Position numbers and translations under genes: made by a program. Shown here piece after piece: positions 31,902 to 43,734 of a stretch of DNA of 64,000 nucleotides. The notes beneath the pieces are model-generated. The model had not been told where the DNA came from. It was given only the letters and a program-made list of their open reading frames with translations, and made no database searches. How positions within the stretch are numbered: the first letter of the stretch is position 1; each line of letters starts with the position of its first letter. The DNA is from Epinephelus fuscoguttatus (Eukaryota > Chordata > Actinopteri > Perciformes > Serranidae), in contig NC_064761.1 in assembly GCF_011397635.1 (NCBI RefSeq), positions 38,900,143-38,964,142 on the forward strand, read 5' to 3'.

Positions 31902-34900
31902 GGAAAAAAAAGGCATATTCATTTTAACATGTTCTTATATTCCTGATCAGTCTAAAACAGTCACAAGGGCCTGTTCTCTGTCCAACACACTGTTACATCA
32001 TTACAGTTACACTTGTATTTTGTTCACATTTGGAGGAATGAAAGAAAATCTTTGTCAGGTTTTGTGAGACAAAAGCAGCTGATGAGAGACATGATGACAC
32101 ATGCTGGTATAGATTGGCCCCTAGGTGGAGTCAAACAACGCCCTGATGGCTGCAGCTTTTTGTCAGTGTGAACATTTGCTTCTGCCAACACAGATCAACC
32201 TGACCATTTGATCTAGTGGACAGACGAGCCAAATGACCCAACTATTAATCCATAAGTAGATAGATATGCACTGTGACGTCTTTTTGGACACTGTTAATGA
32301 ACTTAGTTAGGTTACACATACGCTTTAAACCACTAAGATTTGTCTTTTCTACTCTGACTTTACACATATCTCAGCTTTAGACTTATTTATTTGTTCTTAA
32401 ATGTTTTTTTTTGACAAGCACAAAATACAGTGAACATGTACTTAGACTGATTCCATTTTTAAAAATTTATAACATGTCCACCCACCCTGAGTAAACTCAC
32501 CGGGAAGAGCAGAAAGAAAAATTTAAAAAAAAATACATGAATTACGTCACATTTAGCTGTACCAAATGTCATTAGCTGTATACATGATAAACTGTAATAT
32601 TTAAAAATTAAATTTGGATATCATGTCAGCAATACACATGAGAAAATAATGTGTACAATCAAGCACTTCTTAAATCATTTCTCTTTCTTTCTGTTCTTAT
32701 CTGTTCATCATCTGGTTCTCTTCTCACTGTCCATTTACTGTAATTGCTCTTTTTGTGCACTTCTGGTTACAGACTCTCTCTTCACCTCTCTACACTCATT
32801 TTTTAAATGTAATTCATTTGCCAAAAAAAGACACAAAACGTAAAATAAGTCACGTCAAAGATAAGATTTGACTGTCCATTCCTCGATTACCCTGTAAGGG
32901 GTCCTCAGATCAAAAGAATCAAAAGGGTGCCATAACTCACTCTCTGATGCGCTGTCTGTCAGTGCTAGAACAAATGAAAGATTCGTAATTAATATATTAA
33001 CTAAGGCCTAATTTAAACAGGTGTATTCACACAACACTTTCATTGTATTTCCTCCCTGATCTTTGCTCAGCAACAGTTTTGCGTAAAAGGAATTAAAGCC
33101 CTGTCCATAATAGACCGGGCTACTAATTTAAGTTTTATATTACATGCCTGCATTGATCTGCAAAGTAAATACATAGTAAATACAATATACATACTTAATA
33201 GGTATACCCCAGATCATTTTTAACATTTGGAGTGGCATGTGAAAAAAAACAGAGCACTCAAACTGTTCCTCAGCCCTGTTGTACAATTTGACATCAACTA
33301 ATTGTGATAAATATAGAAATAATCAAAGTAAGTTAAAGGCATAGTTTTAAGTTTGTAGACTTCTACGTAATAAACTGGGATTCATAGGAAGTAGGATCTA
33401 ACTTAAAGTTGCTGTTGAGTTGCACTGTGGGAAATGTGGGATGTTTTGGCTACATCTCCTGCCAGTACCTTCCCTGGAGTGCCCTTTAATCAGTCCTGAC
33501 TTTTAGGACACAGGCATCACTGCGTTCAGGGAGGAATGTATCAGGACATAAAGATGATCACTCTGAAATGAAGAGTGCTTTCATTTGCTTTAATTTGACT
33601 GCACCCTCTACGTATCTGTTTTGCAACATATAAGTGTAATCTGATTACTGCTGTTGTGTAAATTATCACAGACTTATAATTAGGTGGTGCTTTGCAAGCA
33701 TGTTACTTAAGAATATTAGGGGAGATTAACATATTTCACAGACAGAAGCTCAGCATGGTCGTGTCTCTGTCTGTCTGGTTTAATGTTCTTACAGTTGCTT
33801 TTCAGATTTTCAGCTCTTCTGTTTTCCTTTGAGCTGAGACTGAATCATCATGGACAAGTTGTGTAACAGCTCTTATTGTCCACAGTCACAATTAGACGCC
33901 ATGAAGCTGAACAGGCTGCACACAGCGACAATGGCTCCCAGCCCGAGCCACATCAAAACCAGGGAGGAGAAGGGGGAGGTGAGGCCCCACCAGAGAGCTC
34001 GCCGTGCCTCCTCAGATGAAAACAGCCGCTCCAAGTCGGGCATCCCAGAGAACCGCATCACCACCATCCCAGAGCTCACAGAGTCATTCGAGAAGAGACT
34101 CTTTCTCCGGGATAAGAGGACCATGTCTCTGGTGAGATGAAGTTTAAACAGTTTTTATAGTTGTTGTTTTTTACCAGCTCAGTGTGTTGTAGATTATTCA
34201 ATTAACTGCAGGGTCGGTCAGGTCTTACACTAATAGGGTATTATGAAGCCCTTAAAGATTAAAGACCTCTTACAGAGAATTAAAAGGTGTATCAGTTTGG
34301 TACACTGACAGGATCATGGACGTGTCCCCAAACTCATATTGGTTACTGTAAAGTGCACAGTATCTCCTGCAGTGGTGGAAGAAGTATTCAGATAAATATA
34401 TCAATACAACAGTTTAAAAATACTCTGTTACAAGAAATCTGCAACCTTAACTATTACTTCCAAATAAATGCAGTGGAGTAAAAGAGTACAATATCTTCTT
34501 CTGAGATGAAAGTAGAAATATAAAAATAGCATAACATGGGAATCAGGGGCGGCAGTGGCTCAGTCCATAGGGACTTATCTTGGGAACCAGAGGGTCGCGA
34601 CTTTAAGTCTCCATCCAGACCAACAATGGAGTGTGGACTGGTAGCTGGAGAGGTGCCAGTTCACCTCGTGGGCACTGCCGAGGTGCCCTTGAACAAGGCA
34701 CTAAATCCCCAACTGCTCGGGGCACCTGTCCATGAGCAGCCTCCTCGCTCTGACGTCTATCCATTTAAAGCATGTATAGGTCCTGTTTGTGCATGTGTGT
34801 GTATCAGGCCTGTGCGCATATGACATCAGAGTGGAAAAACTGAATTTCCCCTAAGGGATTAATAAAGTATATCCTCCTGAGACCCTGTGTCCTCATATGT

Positions 34901-37900
34901 GGACATTATATTTTGGGTTTACTTGACTTTATATACTTAATTCTATTTAACTAAGACCTGCTGTCCTCGTTCGTGGACACTTTTTTTGTGCCATCTAGTT
35001 GTTGTAAGAGCATGATACACTGATCAATGTAAAAACAAAATGGCCGCCATCTCTGCCAAGTCAGTCTGCAGCCGATCCCGACACAAAAGTGGACAAGGTC
35101 CAAAACCTGATTACATTTTTCTTTATGATTAATAATGTTTGTAGTTTGATATGGCGACAAATCTGACCCACAGTAAGAAGCTAAGACACTATTCATTAAA
35201 AAGTACTCATGTGAAGACATTGGGATTTTATTGTTGTCTGGTTTGAGGACATTGAGACCTAATTATCATTAACAATGGTTTTTAGCAAAAATGAGGAAAA
35301 ATTGCATACCAAATGCATACCAAACAAAAGTTCAGGTGTCAGGAGGAGATCTTCTTCTTCTTCACTCACATGCATATTCTACCATTAATCTTTTATGACA
35401 CTATCAGGATCAAGAATAATATATTTCTCAGTTTGTGAAAGGGCTCGATCCCTTCTGTAGTTTATATATGGGAATCTACATGTTTTATATTTTGTAATTT
35501 TAACTTTGTAAAAAAGAAATCATAATGTTTTGTGGTTAGATATGACAACGAAAACAGACCTACACTTTGTACTGAAGATTTACTGGGGATGCTTTCAAAA
35601 TAGTAGCTGGATTGCTGTGTTTTGTCATTGATGCCAACTTCAAGCTTCATATCCAATGGCAATTTGAAAATGTGTTTTTTGTTTGTTTTTAACAGTAGGC
35701 CTACACCGGAGTTGTAGTAGTAGGGCCCACAGTGCAACAGTTAATACTGTAAATACACTAGATGTATACTTAAAGGAACAGTGTGTAAGATTTAGGGGGA
35801 TTTAGTGACATCTAGTGGTGAGGACTGCACATTGCAACCAGCTGAAACTTAGTTAGAAATCCTTCAGTGTTCGCTGGAGGTTAGTTATCCGCAGAGATCT
35901 CTTCCACTCCAAAACAAACAGACCAGGTGATTAAAATCAGTTTTTCTTTTTAACAGATTGAGGACGACAAGTTGTGCCTGATCTGTCACGAGGACATGAA
36001 GAAGAACGGAGGAGTTCAAGAGCTGCACTGTACACACCGTTTCCACAAAGAGGTAAAACACCTTTTATAAGACTGACACACTGCATGTCTCCTCAGGGAC
36101 AGAGCATGAGACAGTGGGGCCCTGGACGCAGATATGCAAAAGGCCCACCACCTCTCCTACACAGGAGCAGGACACACAGACTTTGTAGTTATTTTGTGTC
36201 CCTTTGCAGTCCCATTGCATCTCTTTGTGGCCTTTTTGTGTCTCTTTCTGGTTGTTATGAGTTTCACCCTGGTCGGTATATGTCGATTTGAGTGACATTT
36301 GCAGACAAAGATCAGGGCAGCCCCTGACTGAACCAATCGCCTCAAAAAATTTTACCGTTGTACTTTTCTGCAAACCGTGAACACGTTACATTTGCACATT
36401 ATTTGTAGCTGGTATCTCAACAGCGCTGTGGTGAAGATGTGGTTAGGTTTAGTCACAAAAAGCACTCGATTATAGTTAGGAAAAGATCATGTGTTGGCCT
36501 AAAACAGTCACATTTGGTGGCACAAAAGCAGTTGGAAAAGCCGGGATGGGTAAAAAAAAACACCTAGTTTTTGTGGTTCAAGCACAGCTGGAAGACCTGG
36601 TGATGTGACGATGAAAAACACCCAAGTTTGGTACCACAAACACCTGTGGAACCACGTCACTTCAGAAACAATGATATGCTACATATGAAACGTACAAATA
36701 TGAAGTTTCCGTGGTCTGCAATAACGTACAATGCTTACATTTTCTTGTGGCGACTGGGCTGCCCTGACGCTTTGGGCCCCTGACGCGCCTGTGCTTGTTA
36801 GGCCCATTCAGTAATGCATCCATGTGTCTCCTCTACATTGAATTTACAGTCCAATCCCAGCATGTGAGATATCAGATCCATGATGCATGATTACAGCTCG
36901 TTCCTGGATATGCATGATGTAAAGTGATATGAAAACGGTCTGCCTGCATCGAAACCCATCTGTGTGGAAGCATGGAGAACTCTAACATCTGAGGAGTTAC
37001 TTATCACCATGTCTCCGTTTGGTGGGTGCTGAAGGCGGCTCGGAGGTCAGAGCAGTGTCGGCCCAGCAGCGGCAGTGAAACAACAGTGGGTCAGGTGAGG
37101 AGACTCTCGGATGAGAGGAGGAAGTCGGCAGACGGGCCGATCTCCATGGAGAAGGAGCAGCACACACTCCGTCGTCAATTGTCTCTGCGGAGACATCGCT
37201 GATATCATTCTGTGAAAGGAGGAAGGTGACTCATCATCGGTGTTAAAATGGAAGATGAGCAAAACATCAGGATTGTCTGCTGAACTGTCACTGCTACATA
37301 GTTTGACGTTCGAGTGTTAAAATCTCAGGGCATTGACTGTGCCTGACCTGATGCCGTAAAAGTGTCCTGTGGGATCCCATCGCTCTGTCTGTCACTCTGT
37401 CTCCTCAGTGTCAGATCATAATTATAAAAACATTCGAAACATCTGATTCAGTCTCGCTCCCAACTCGTCACATACCGACACTTGGTCAGTGGCCTGTCGC
37501 TCCAGATACCAACAAACAGTGTTGAGGGATGAGGTGGATGGGTCAAACAAACCCTGTACATTCACCCAGGAGCCTGCTCTTTGGGTGTCGTGAAGCCAAA
37601 AGTCAGTTGAACAAATGTAGTTATGACATTTTTTCCCCTAAACCTAACCACACTCTTTTAATGCCAAAAATTCTGCACATCGACTGTAAAAATACTGGCC
37701 GTAGCTAACGTGACGTCACCTCTTGGTTTGTGGACTAATTTTGAAGCCTCAGTTTTGGCATTTCAGCCTTTGGTATCTTGGTTTTTGGAGGCAGAAGTGA
37801 CCATATTTGGATGATAGGCTGGAGTTGTAGGCTATCATAGACTGTATAAATATGGATGTAGCTATTGTGACCCATTGGTTTTTGGACTCCCATTTTGAAG

Positions 37901-39712
37901 CCCTGAGTTTGGCACTTCAGCCGTCGCCGTCTTGGTATTTGGAGTCAGAAGTGGGTGGAGCTGTGGAAGAATGAGGGGTGGGTTTGATTTACAGACTTTG
38001 GCACAGACAGCCTGTCGCTCAAACAGCCTCACCTTTAATTATCCGTAACTTTGGCCCTTAATAAAATGTAAATGTGTGTTATTTAAGAATTCACCCCCAT
38101 TCAGTTGTCCTGAATGATCAAATTAGCTATGGAGACCCAAACTGTTTTTTTTTGTACCAGGCTGTTAACATGTTTATTTATTCTATAGAGTTGGGCATTT
38201 TAACATGGTGTTTTGGAGCCAGGCTCAGGAGGCATTCAAGAACTGCAGTTTTTGGCACTTCTGCGCTGGTTTCATTTTTCAGCCTCAGAGGTTGCTGCTT
38301 GTTTGTACGTTTATTTTAAAAAGAGACTTTTAATGAGTGTAAATTCACATGCTGTACCTAGACGTCCAAAAGTAAGGGGGGTACCTGTCATATTTTGACG
38401 TGACGAGCCACTGACCAAGTGTCGATGCTTGATGAGTTGGGAGGGGAGGATCCCCTGGACTCCCTGACTAAGTTCTGAATGTACCAGAATCCTAGAAATG
38501 CCCCTGTGTGCGTTGACCTGTTTGGGGCGCTGCGGCTGGATTTTGCAAAGATGAATGAGGACAGCAAATGTCAAAAGGTTGAAAAAAGGGGAATTCATTA
38601 CTATATGTATTGATAGATATTATAAAGCGTTGTTTATTAACTGGCCCTGGCCTCATGTCATTTGCCAAAGTGGCCCCTGGGCGAAGCAAGTTGAGTGTCC
38701 CTGGTCTACATCCTCACGTGACTTCATCAAATTTCTAGTTTTGTCCAACCAATATTTTCAAACCCAAAATGTTAACTTTGGAAGTTTTGCTTGAAAAATA
38801 ACATAAACAATTTATTGATTACCAAAATAGAAGCCAATTAATTTCCGTCAGTTGAATGATTGATTCATTGACTAATAGTTGGAGCTCTACATGAGATGTA
38901 TTAAATATTTGCTTCACAGTATTATAAGTAAGGTCATGTAAGGGTACTTAATGTTCAGCTATGATTCAGCTTGTAAGTGGGTGACAGTCTATGCAATATC
39001 TTTCATGTTGAATCAATCAAATGATTATCACACAAGGAGATATTTTCAATTATACGTTAAAGAGTCTTTCAGCAAAACTACAATCTGATTTTTATAGTGT
39101 GGAAAGTAAAAACAAATCTCACCATAAATGTTTGTACAGTAGACTTAATTAATTTGTCTCAGCCAAAGTGATTTGGCTGCATCTTTCTATTAACCTGTGA
39201 CAACTTGGGTTATTCTGATTGCATGCAAAGTTGTTTTAATTAAGTCTAAATTGATGTGTTTTTGTGTTCAGCCATAACTTCAGTGTTTGTATTTTGTGTT
39301 GTTACAGACGGGAAAAATGTCAATAAATAACCAAAGAAACAAATTCTCAACTTTAAATGTATGGACCCTGTTTTTTTTAACTGCACTCCTGTAACAATGT
39401 TGTGAATGTACAACAGAGTAAAACACGTGACATCAGTGTCCTCATCATGGGTCAGGGTCAGGGTCAGTGTCGCGCATGTGGTTCCTATAGCATGTTGGAA
39501 ACTAGCTTCTGGCACCAGGGAGGGAAATCAATACCTGCAGGAATCATAAACATTCAGCCTGAGTGAAAAAAAAAAGAATAACCTCTTTTTCAAATGTGTT
39601 TCAGTGCATGGAGCAGTGGCTGTGGAAAAAGCAGACATGTCCCACATGCCGTGTCCATGTGTTCATGCCGAAGCCCCTCTACTGGTCTTCGTCCCGCATC
39701 AAAGTCCCATAA
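29561..39712 (+). CDS. lnp1: LNP1-like protein with C-terminal RING-H2 finger
   Basis: Coding exons 29561-29746, 33886-34131, 35957-36052 and 39605-39712, all phase 0, give 211 aa ending in TAA. Residues 1-62 contain the acidic FVVDNDDDDDGNFTKWMSSYW block, cut here as DDDDDGNFTKWMSSYWGH, which matches human DDDDDVSFAKWMSSFWGH. Residues ~122-144 contain ESFEKRLFLRDKRTMSL, like human ESFERQLCFRTKRSASL. Exons 3 and 4 then encode a RING-H2 domain with ligands C151, C154, C169, H171, H174, C177, C188 and C191, plus the conserved W181 and CPTC end, so a ubiquitin-ligase role is likely. Human LNP1 (about 178 aa as I recall) has no RING. The start at 29561 has a strong ccaccATG context. Gene position beside tomm70a and tmem45a agrees with LNP1. 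The cellular function of LNP1 is not known to me. Confidence 0.85.
30465..31190 (-). mobile_element. L1/Tx1-like LINE tail (lnp1 intron 1)
   Basis: Read on the minus strand, 31140-31000 encodes a worn ORF2 C-terminal segment (ARRLILTKWKQEVSPTHASW, then LKSFLHLEKI). It is followed by a 3' untranslated region ending in an A-rich tail near 30475. It is 5'-truncated and more decayed than the copies at 11051-11585 and 23741-24524. The limits are approximate. Confidence 0.65.
31852..31900. repeat. (CA)n microsatellite
   Basis: About 23 uninterrupted CA dinucleotides in lnp1 intron 1, likely polymorphic in length. The remainder of this intron (31901-33885) shows no recognised feature. Confidence 0.95.
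34540..34868 (+). repeat. tRNA-derived SINE (second family), lnp1 intron 2
   Basis: It begins ggggcggcagtggctcag with a box A-like stretch, has a box B-like agggtcgcgactttaagtc, and ends in aatttcccctaagggattaataaagtat, a LINE-derived tail common in fish SINEs. It is distinct from the SINE at 3011 and 8731. Target duplications were not found. Confidence 0.7.
35771..35940 (+). mobile_element. MITE-like repeat ending beside the RING exon acceptor
   Basis: It starts aaaggaacagtgtgtaagat and continues tttagggggatttagtgaca, tctagtggtgaggactgca and ccagctgaaactt. The same terminal sequence is inverted at the right end of 47916-49155 and at 63320-63540. The recognisable repeat reaches to about 35940, and the exon 3 acceptor is at 35956/35957, so the branch-point region lies in or against the repeat. 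Confidence 0.7.
36175..36830. repeat. Second copy of the minisatellite carrier element with a nested ~390-bp MITE
   Basis: 36175-36330 repeats the ttttgtgtctctttg array in short form and the gagtgacatttgcagac tail seen at 28640. The tail resumes at ~36770 (gcccattcagtaatgcatcc). Between them, ~36357-36745 is an insert with imperfect inverted ends (ttgtacttttctgcaaacc at the left). Its body matches, inverted, 48240-48400 (gtggttaggttta). Confidence 0.65.
37445..38450. repeat. Foldback repeat with internal duplicated unit (lnp1 intron 3)
   Basis: The left end (caactcgtcacataccgaca, cttggtcagtggc) and the right end at ~38395-38445 are inverted relatives of each other. Inside, 37686-37830 and 37838-38000 are two tandem copies of a fish repeat containing tttgaagcc and gacagaagt-like blocks. 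A further relative of the end sequence lies at 40505-40560. No coding capacity; superfamily not assigned. Confidence 0.55.
38800..38895. repeat. hAT MITE fragment
   Basis: Short stretch ending tgactaatagttggagctct, matching the terminal part of hAT-type MITEs that read gattagctggagctcta in many fish. Only one end is recognisable. Confidence 0.4.
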
Positions 39713-41460
39713 AGATCCTGGATCTGCACCTGCATGTGACCCACTGACCCCCCCCCCAGACCTCCACCACAACTCACTCCTCCTGCATGAACTCCCGCTG
39801 CTCCTTCAACGACATGTGAGGGTTTATTCAAAACAGCACTCAAGGAGCAGACTTAAGATCATCCTCTGTGTTTGGAGGGGCCCTGGACGCTGTTTTGTCC
39901 AGAGACATTTTAAACTCTGCACTGAACTTGCAGTTTTATGAAGCAAATTCCCTTGAGATTTGTTATATCTTTTAAAATCTGACCTTTTTTTTCTTCCTTT
40001 TTGCACTTTTGCACATCTGATTTACCTTAAAGCAAAAATTTGCCATTTTTGGATTTATTCGCTTTCTTGCCAAGAGTTAGATGAAAAGATTGACACAAAT
40101 ATCTGTCTGTTAAATATGAAGCTACAACAGCCATTTCAAATGTTATCACTCAACTAAAGGGGCATTATTAATGCTTATCAGTGTTGTAGGTCAGGAGGTT
40201 CCTGCAGTACTGACTAGTAGATTCAGAAGCCAGTTATCAGTGCATTAAATGCCTATTGGCATCAGGAATAGTTACATTAGGTTCCACTTTCACTTAAGTT
40301 AGCTTTAGGCGCACATACTACGAGGTTAGCAGTAGAAAAACATTGGCTTTAAATGAGCACATTATGTGAAATGCGCCATGTTGTTGAAGGCCAACTGTGC
40401 AGGATTTAGCGGCATCTAGCAGTGGTGTTGCAAAAGAGGAACTTCTCCTGTTTGTCGTTTGCTCCCATTTGAGAGAAATATGGTGCAAAAATACGAATGG
40501 TGAAGTCTCACTCCGACCTCGTCACATATCGACATTTGGTCATGGACTTTCCACATCCAAATGCAATGTGCAAGGTAGCCTGGATGCGTTGGTTGTTGAC
40601 GTTCTGGGACACTGTGTCAAGTTCTCTTTTCAAAATACATTTCCGTTTTCACTGGAAATTTAAGATTTACATACAGTCTCTTTCAAAATAAAAGCACTAC
40701 GTCAGTACAACACCGTGAATTGACATATTTTTTCCTTCAACAACACATGGGTTTGGCTTCACAATCTTAGAGGAAGTGACCAGACTACCAGGTGAAAGCT
40801 GGTTGTTGTTGAACCCACCCCACACGGAATTTCGCTGCCTTAAATTTCTTGTTGTGCCACGTTTCCCCAAATGCTGCCGTTAAACTGTAAGGGTGACCAG
40901 CCGTGTATCATGTCGCCGTGAAAAGACGACTTTTTTCATCAATGTCTGATGCCAGAATTCACTGCCCAAGCTCCACATTTCGATAACTTAGGAGTGAGAC
41001 GGAGTGGGTTGAAATGGCCCTCTCTAGAGCCAGTATTTGATTTGTCTGCTATAGATTACTGCAAAGAGATGGTGGACTCTGTGGAAGAGGGTCTACATCA
41101 TACGTAGATATAAACAGCTCATTCTAAAGTAACAAAAACACAACAACTCTAATTTGCGTTAATGAAACTGAAAGTCAAAACCAAACCCAGATTCATTCTC
41201 ATTTGGCTTTTCACCTCGCTATGCTTGCAATTTTTTGTCACTGTGTCTTTTGGATGTGTGCCGCTCACAGTCTGGCACCGGGTCACTGCTTTTTTATAAA
41301 GCCCCGCCCTCACCTGAGCATTGTGTGGGTAAACGTCCAAAAAGTACAGACAGAGGGCAGAGTCTCTGCAGATAGATACACCACCACACACTTCTAGAAA
41401 GGCCATAATTGATGATTGTGAGGAATCAATTCTGTGTGATGTAGTTATTATTTTTAGGAA
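39713..41460 (+). other. lnp1 3' flank and probable 3' UTR with repeat fragments
   Basis: This follows the lnp1 stop codon. AATAAA at 40687-40692 is a candidate poly(A) signal but sits in sequence related to dispersed repeats. 40393-40440 (caggatttagcggcatctag) and 40505-40560 are relatives of the repeat ends described at 35771 and 37445. No other gene was recognised. Confidence 0.45.
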
Positions 41461-41464
41461 AATT

Positions 41465-41640
41465 TTGCATAGTTCATTCATTCATTTTCTGTAACCCCTT
41501 ATCCTGTTAGGGGTCGCGGTGGAGATGGAGTCCATCCCAGCTGACATTAGGTGAGAGGCAGGGTTCACCCTGGACAGGTCACCAGACTATCACAGGGCCG
41601 ACACATAGAGACAGACAACCATTCACACCTTTTAATACTA
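41465..41640 (+). repeat. Conserved fish interspersed repeat (LINE/SINE tail type)
   Basis: Begins ttcattcattcattttctgt and continues gttaggggtcgcggtggag, atcccagctgacattaggtg and caccctggacaggtcacc. This motif series is a very common dispersed repeat in teleosts, probably an L2-type (Maui-like) LINE or derived SINE tail. Naming is from memory. Confidence 0.6.
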
Positions 41641-43734
41641 ACATTATGTGACCTGACTTCCTCAGCCACCGCATAACATTAACCTCTGCCATTTAATGGG
41701 CTGATAACGGCCTCTGAACCTTCTGTAGCAGGAACCTTCCAAACCATATCTATGATGCTGATAACCACAAATAATGTCCATTTAACTGTGATAACATTTG
41801 AACCAGGCAGCTACAACTATCTACTGGCCTGCTGTGTGCAGACATGATATCATGGTATCAATCTTCTCACTTTAATCAACTAATTTGATTGAAAGCCCAT
41901 GGTTATTGATTCCCTTTACTATTGAAAAATAAATATCTTGAAAATAAATTCTTACAACTCAAACTCATTTTGTTTTCACCTCTCCTTTGTCTGACAAAAA
42001 CAAAGTTAATGTTACACTAACTTCCACAGCGTCATCAGCATGTTGAGTATTTGCATATTCAAACTAATTTGGGCAATATTTTTTGTGTGCATGTATTGTA
42101 GACCACGTTAATGATAGAACTAAATCTTGTATCTGACAAAGGCATGGACAGAAAATAATGCTCACAGCTTCATGACGATTAGCTGTGTCAGTCTGAAAGT
42201 GAGTAAGAGCATCTACTGGTTTCATGCCTGACTTAATAATCTTTACTCTGAGGTTATAAACGTGAACTCCTCCTCCTGAAACAACAAGTCTGTCTATCAT
42301 ATCTCATTTTCCATCTGCTCCATCTTCCTGCCTTATCTATTGTTTTGCATATGAAATATTTTGCATGTGAAGCCCGGTCGAGTGTCATCTGTTGAGCATT
42401 CGAGCGTCTCTGTTGTGTATCTTGTGCTGCCAAATGAGAGTTAACAGAGCGAGCTAGATGTCCAACAGGATCGGGCTGCCTGTGTATAAATGTATCTATA
42501 CAAACATGCATTTACGTAAATGTGACTTTATTTCTAGATACTGACAAATAGTTGTCTTTCCATGTATTCATTTAAGTACGAATAAACCCCTTAAATCTGC
42601 TGTGATCTTGCATGGATTTATGTCAAACCAAAATGTCTGCAGATATAATGTGTTAGGATTAGTCTTTTTTAAATCTCTTTAAATGAGAAATAACATTGTT
42701 ACCAATATATATTTACAATCCTCTCTGTGGGTTACAAATTTGGTTTTTGGATTGTCTTTTATATGTTACACATACACAACATTTTGAACTAAAAATACAG
42801 ACTAGCTGTGTAAAGCCAGCTCCACACAGCCAAGGCTTTTAAGGCTGACAATCAACACACAACAATCCAGGAGTACACACTGATGTCACACTCCCTTACT
42901 TAACGCGGTTTGCTTTCAACAAACACACACTTTTCTGTCTTCTGTGTCATTTACAGCAGTTGGTTTACTGTACTTTCATTGTTGAGATTATAACACTGCA
43001 GCCTGTAAAAGGCCAATAATAATAAGTATTCAAAGGTATTGAAATCCTATAATAACTGTGGCAATAACACCAGATATTTTGACTCAGCAGGCAAAGCACA
43101 GGTGTAACAGATAATGTTAATGATAGCTCCTTTGCATCTGTGTGTGCCAGTAAATCAGCATGAACAATATCTCAGCCCTGTCACGGACACACCTGACTGG
43201 AATTCAGTCGTTAAATGTTATTTATCACACCTGCTGTGTTTGAAAATGCCTGTTGTTTCTATTGTAGTGTTTATTTTTAGTGGTCCAGATGGTACTAAAT
43301 CTGATTCCCTCTTCCTGTTCTTGTTCTGAGTTCGTCCCATGTTTTGCATGTAAAACCATAATATGGTATTAATTAAAAACACACTTTTAATACGCTGGTT
43401 CTGGTTTTATTGTTTGACTCACCACATCTAAAGGTGTCCTGTGGAGTTTTCTCTTATGTTCAATAGAAGTACACTGCTGCATGTTTTGACATGTTACCTA
43501 TAGATCAGTAGATTAGCATGAAGCTGAGAGCAGGAATGTACATTACATCACAACAGGGACGCTCTCGTAAGAAAAAAACATCGCTCTAGAGCACTACTAG
43601 TGGTCAAAACACTACAGTTTGCCTTTAAATGTACTTTCAGGCCATCAGAAATGATTAATAACAAAATTGTACTTATGTACATGCAGTAAATACCGCCACT
43701 GATTATTCCACACAACTATGGAGGGCTTAAAATG
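41641..43734. other. Intergenic, nothing recognised
   Basis: AT-rich sequence with short open frames at 42064-42511 and 43114-43329 that show no domain, no splice-consistent structure and no repeat resemblance. No feature can be supported. Confidence 0.5.

Noticed and set aside
33850-33885. Alternative lnp1 start at 33850 (MDKLCNSSYCPQ)
   Set aside because: It precedes a good acceptor at 33885 and lacks the conserved acidic N-terminal block supplied by exon 1. An alternative first exon is not excluded but unsupported.
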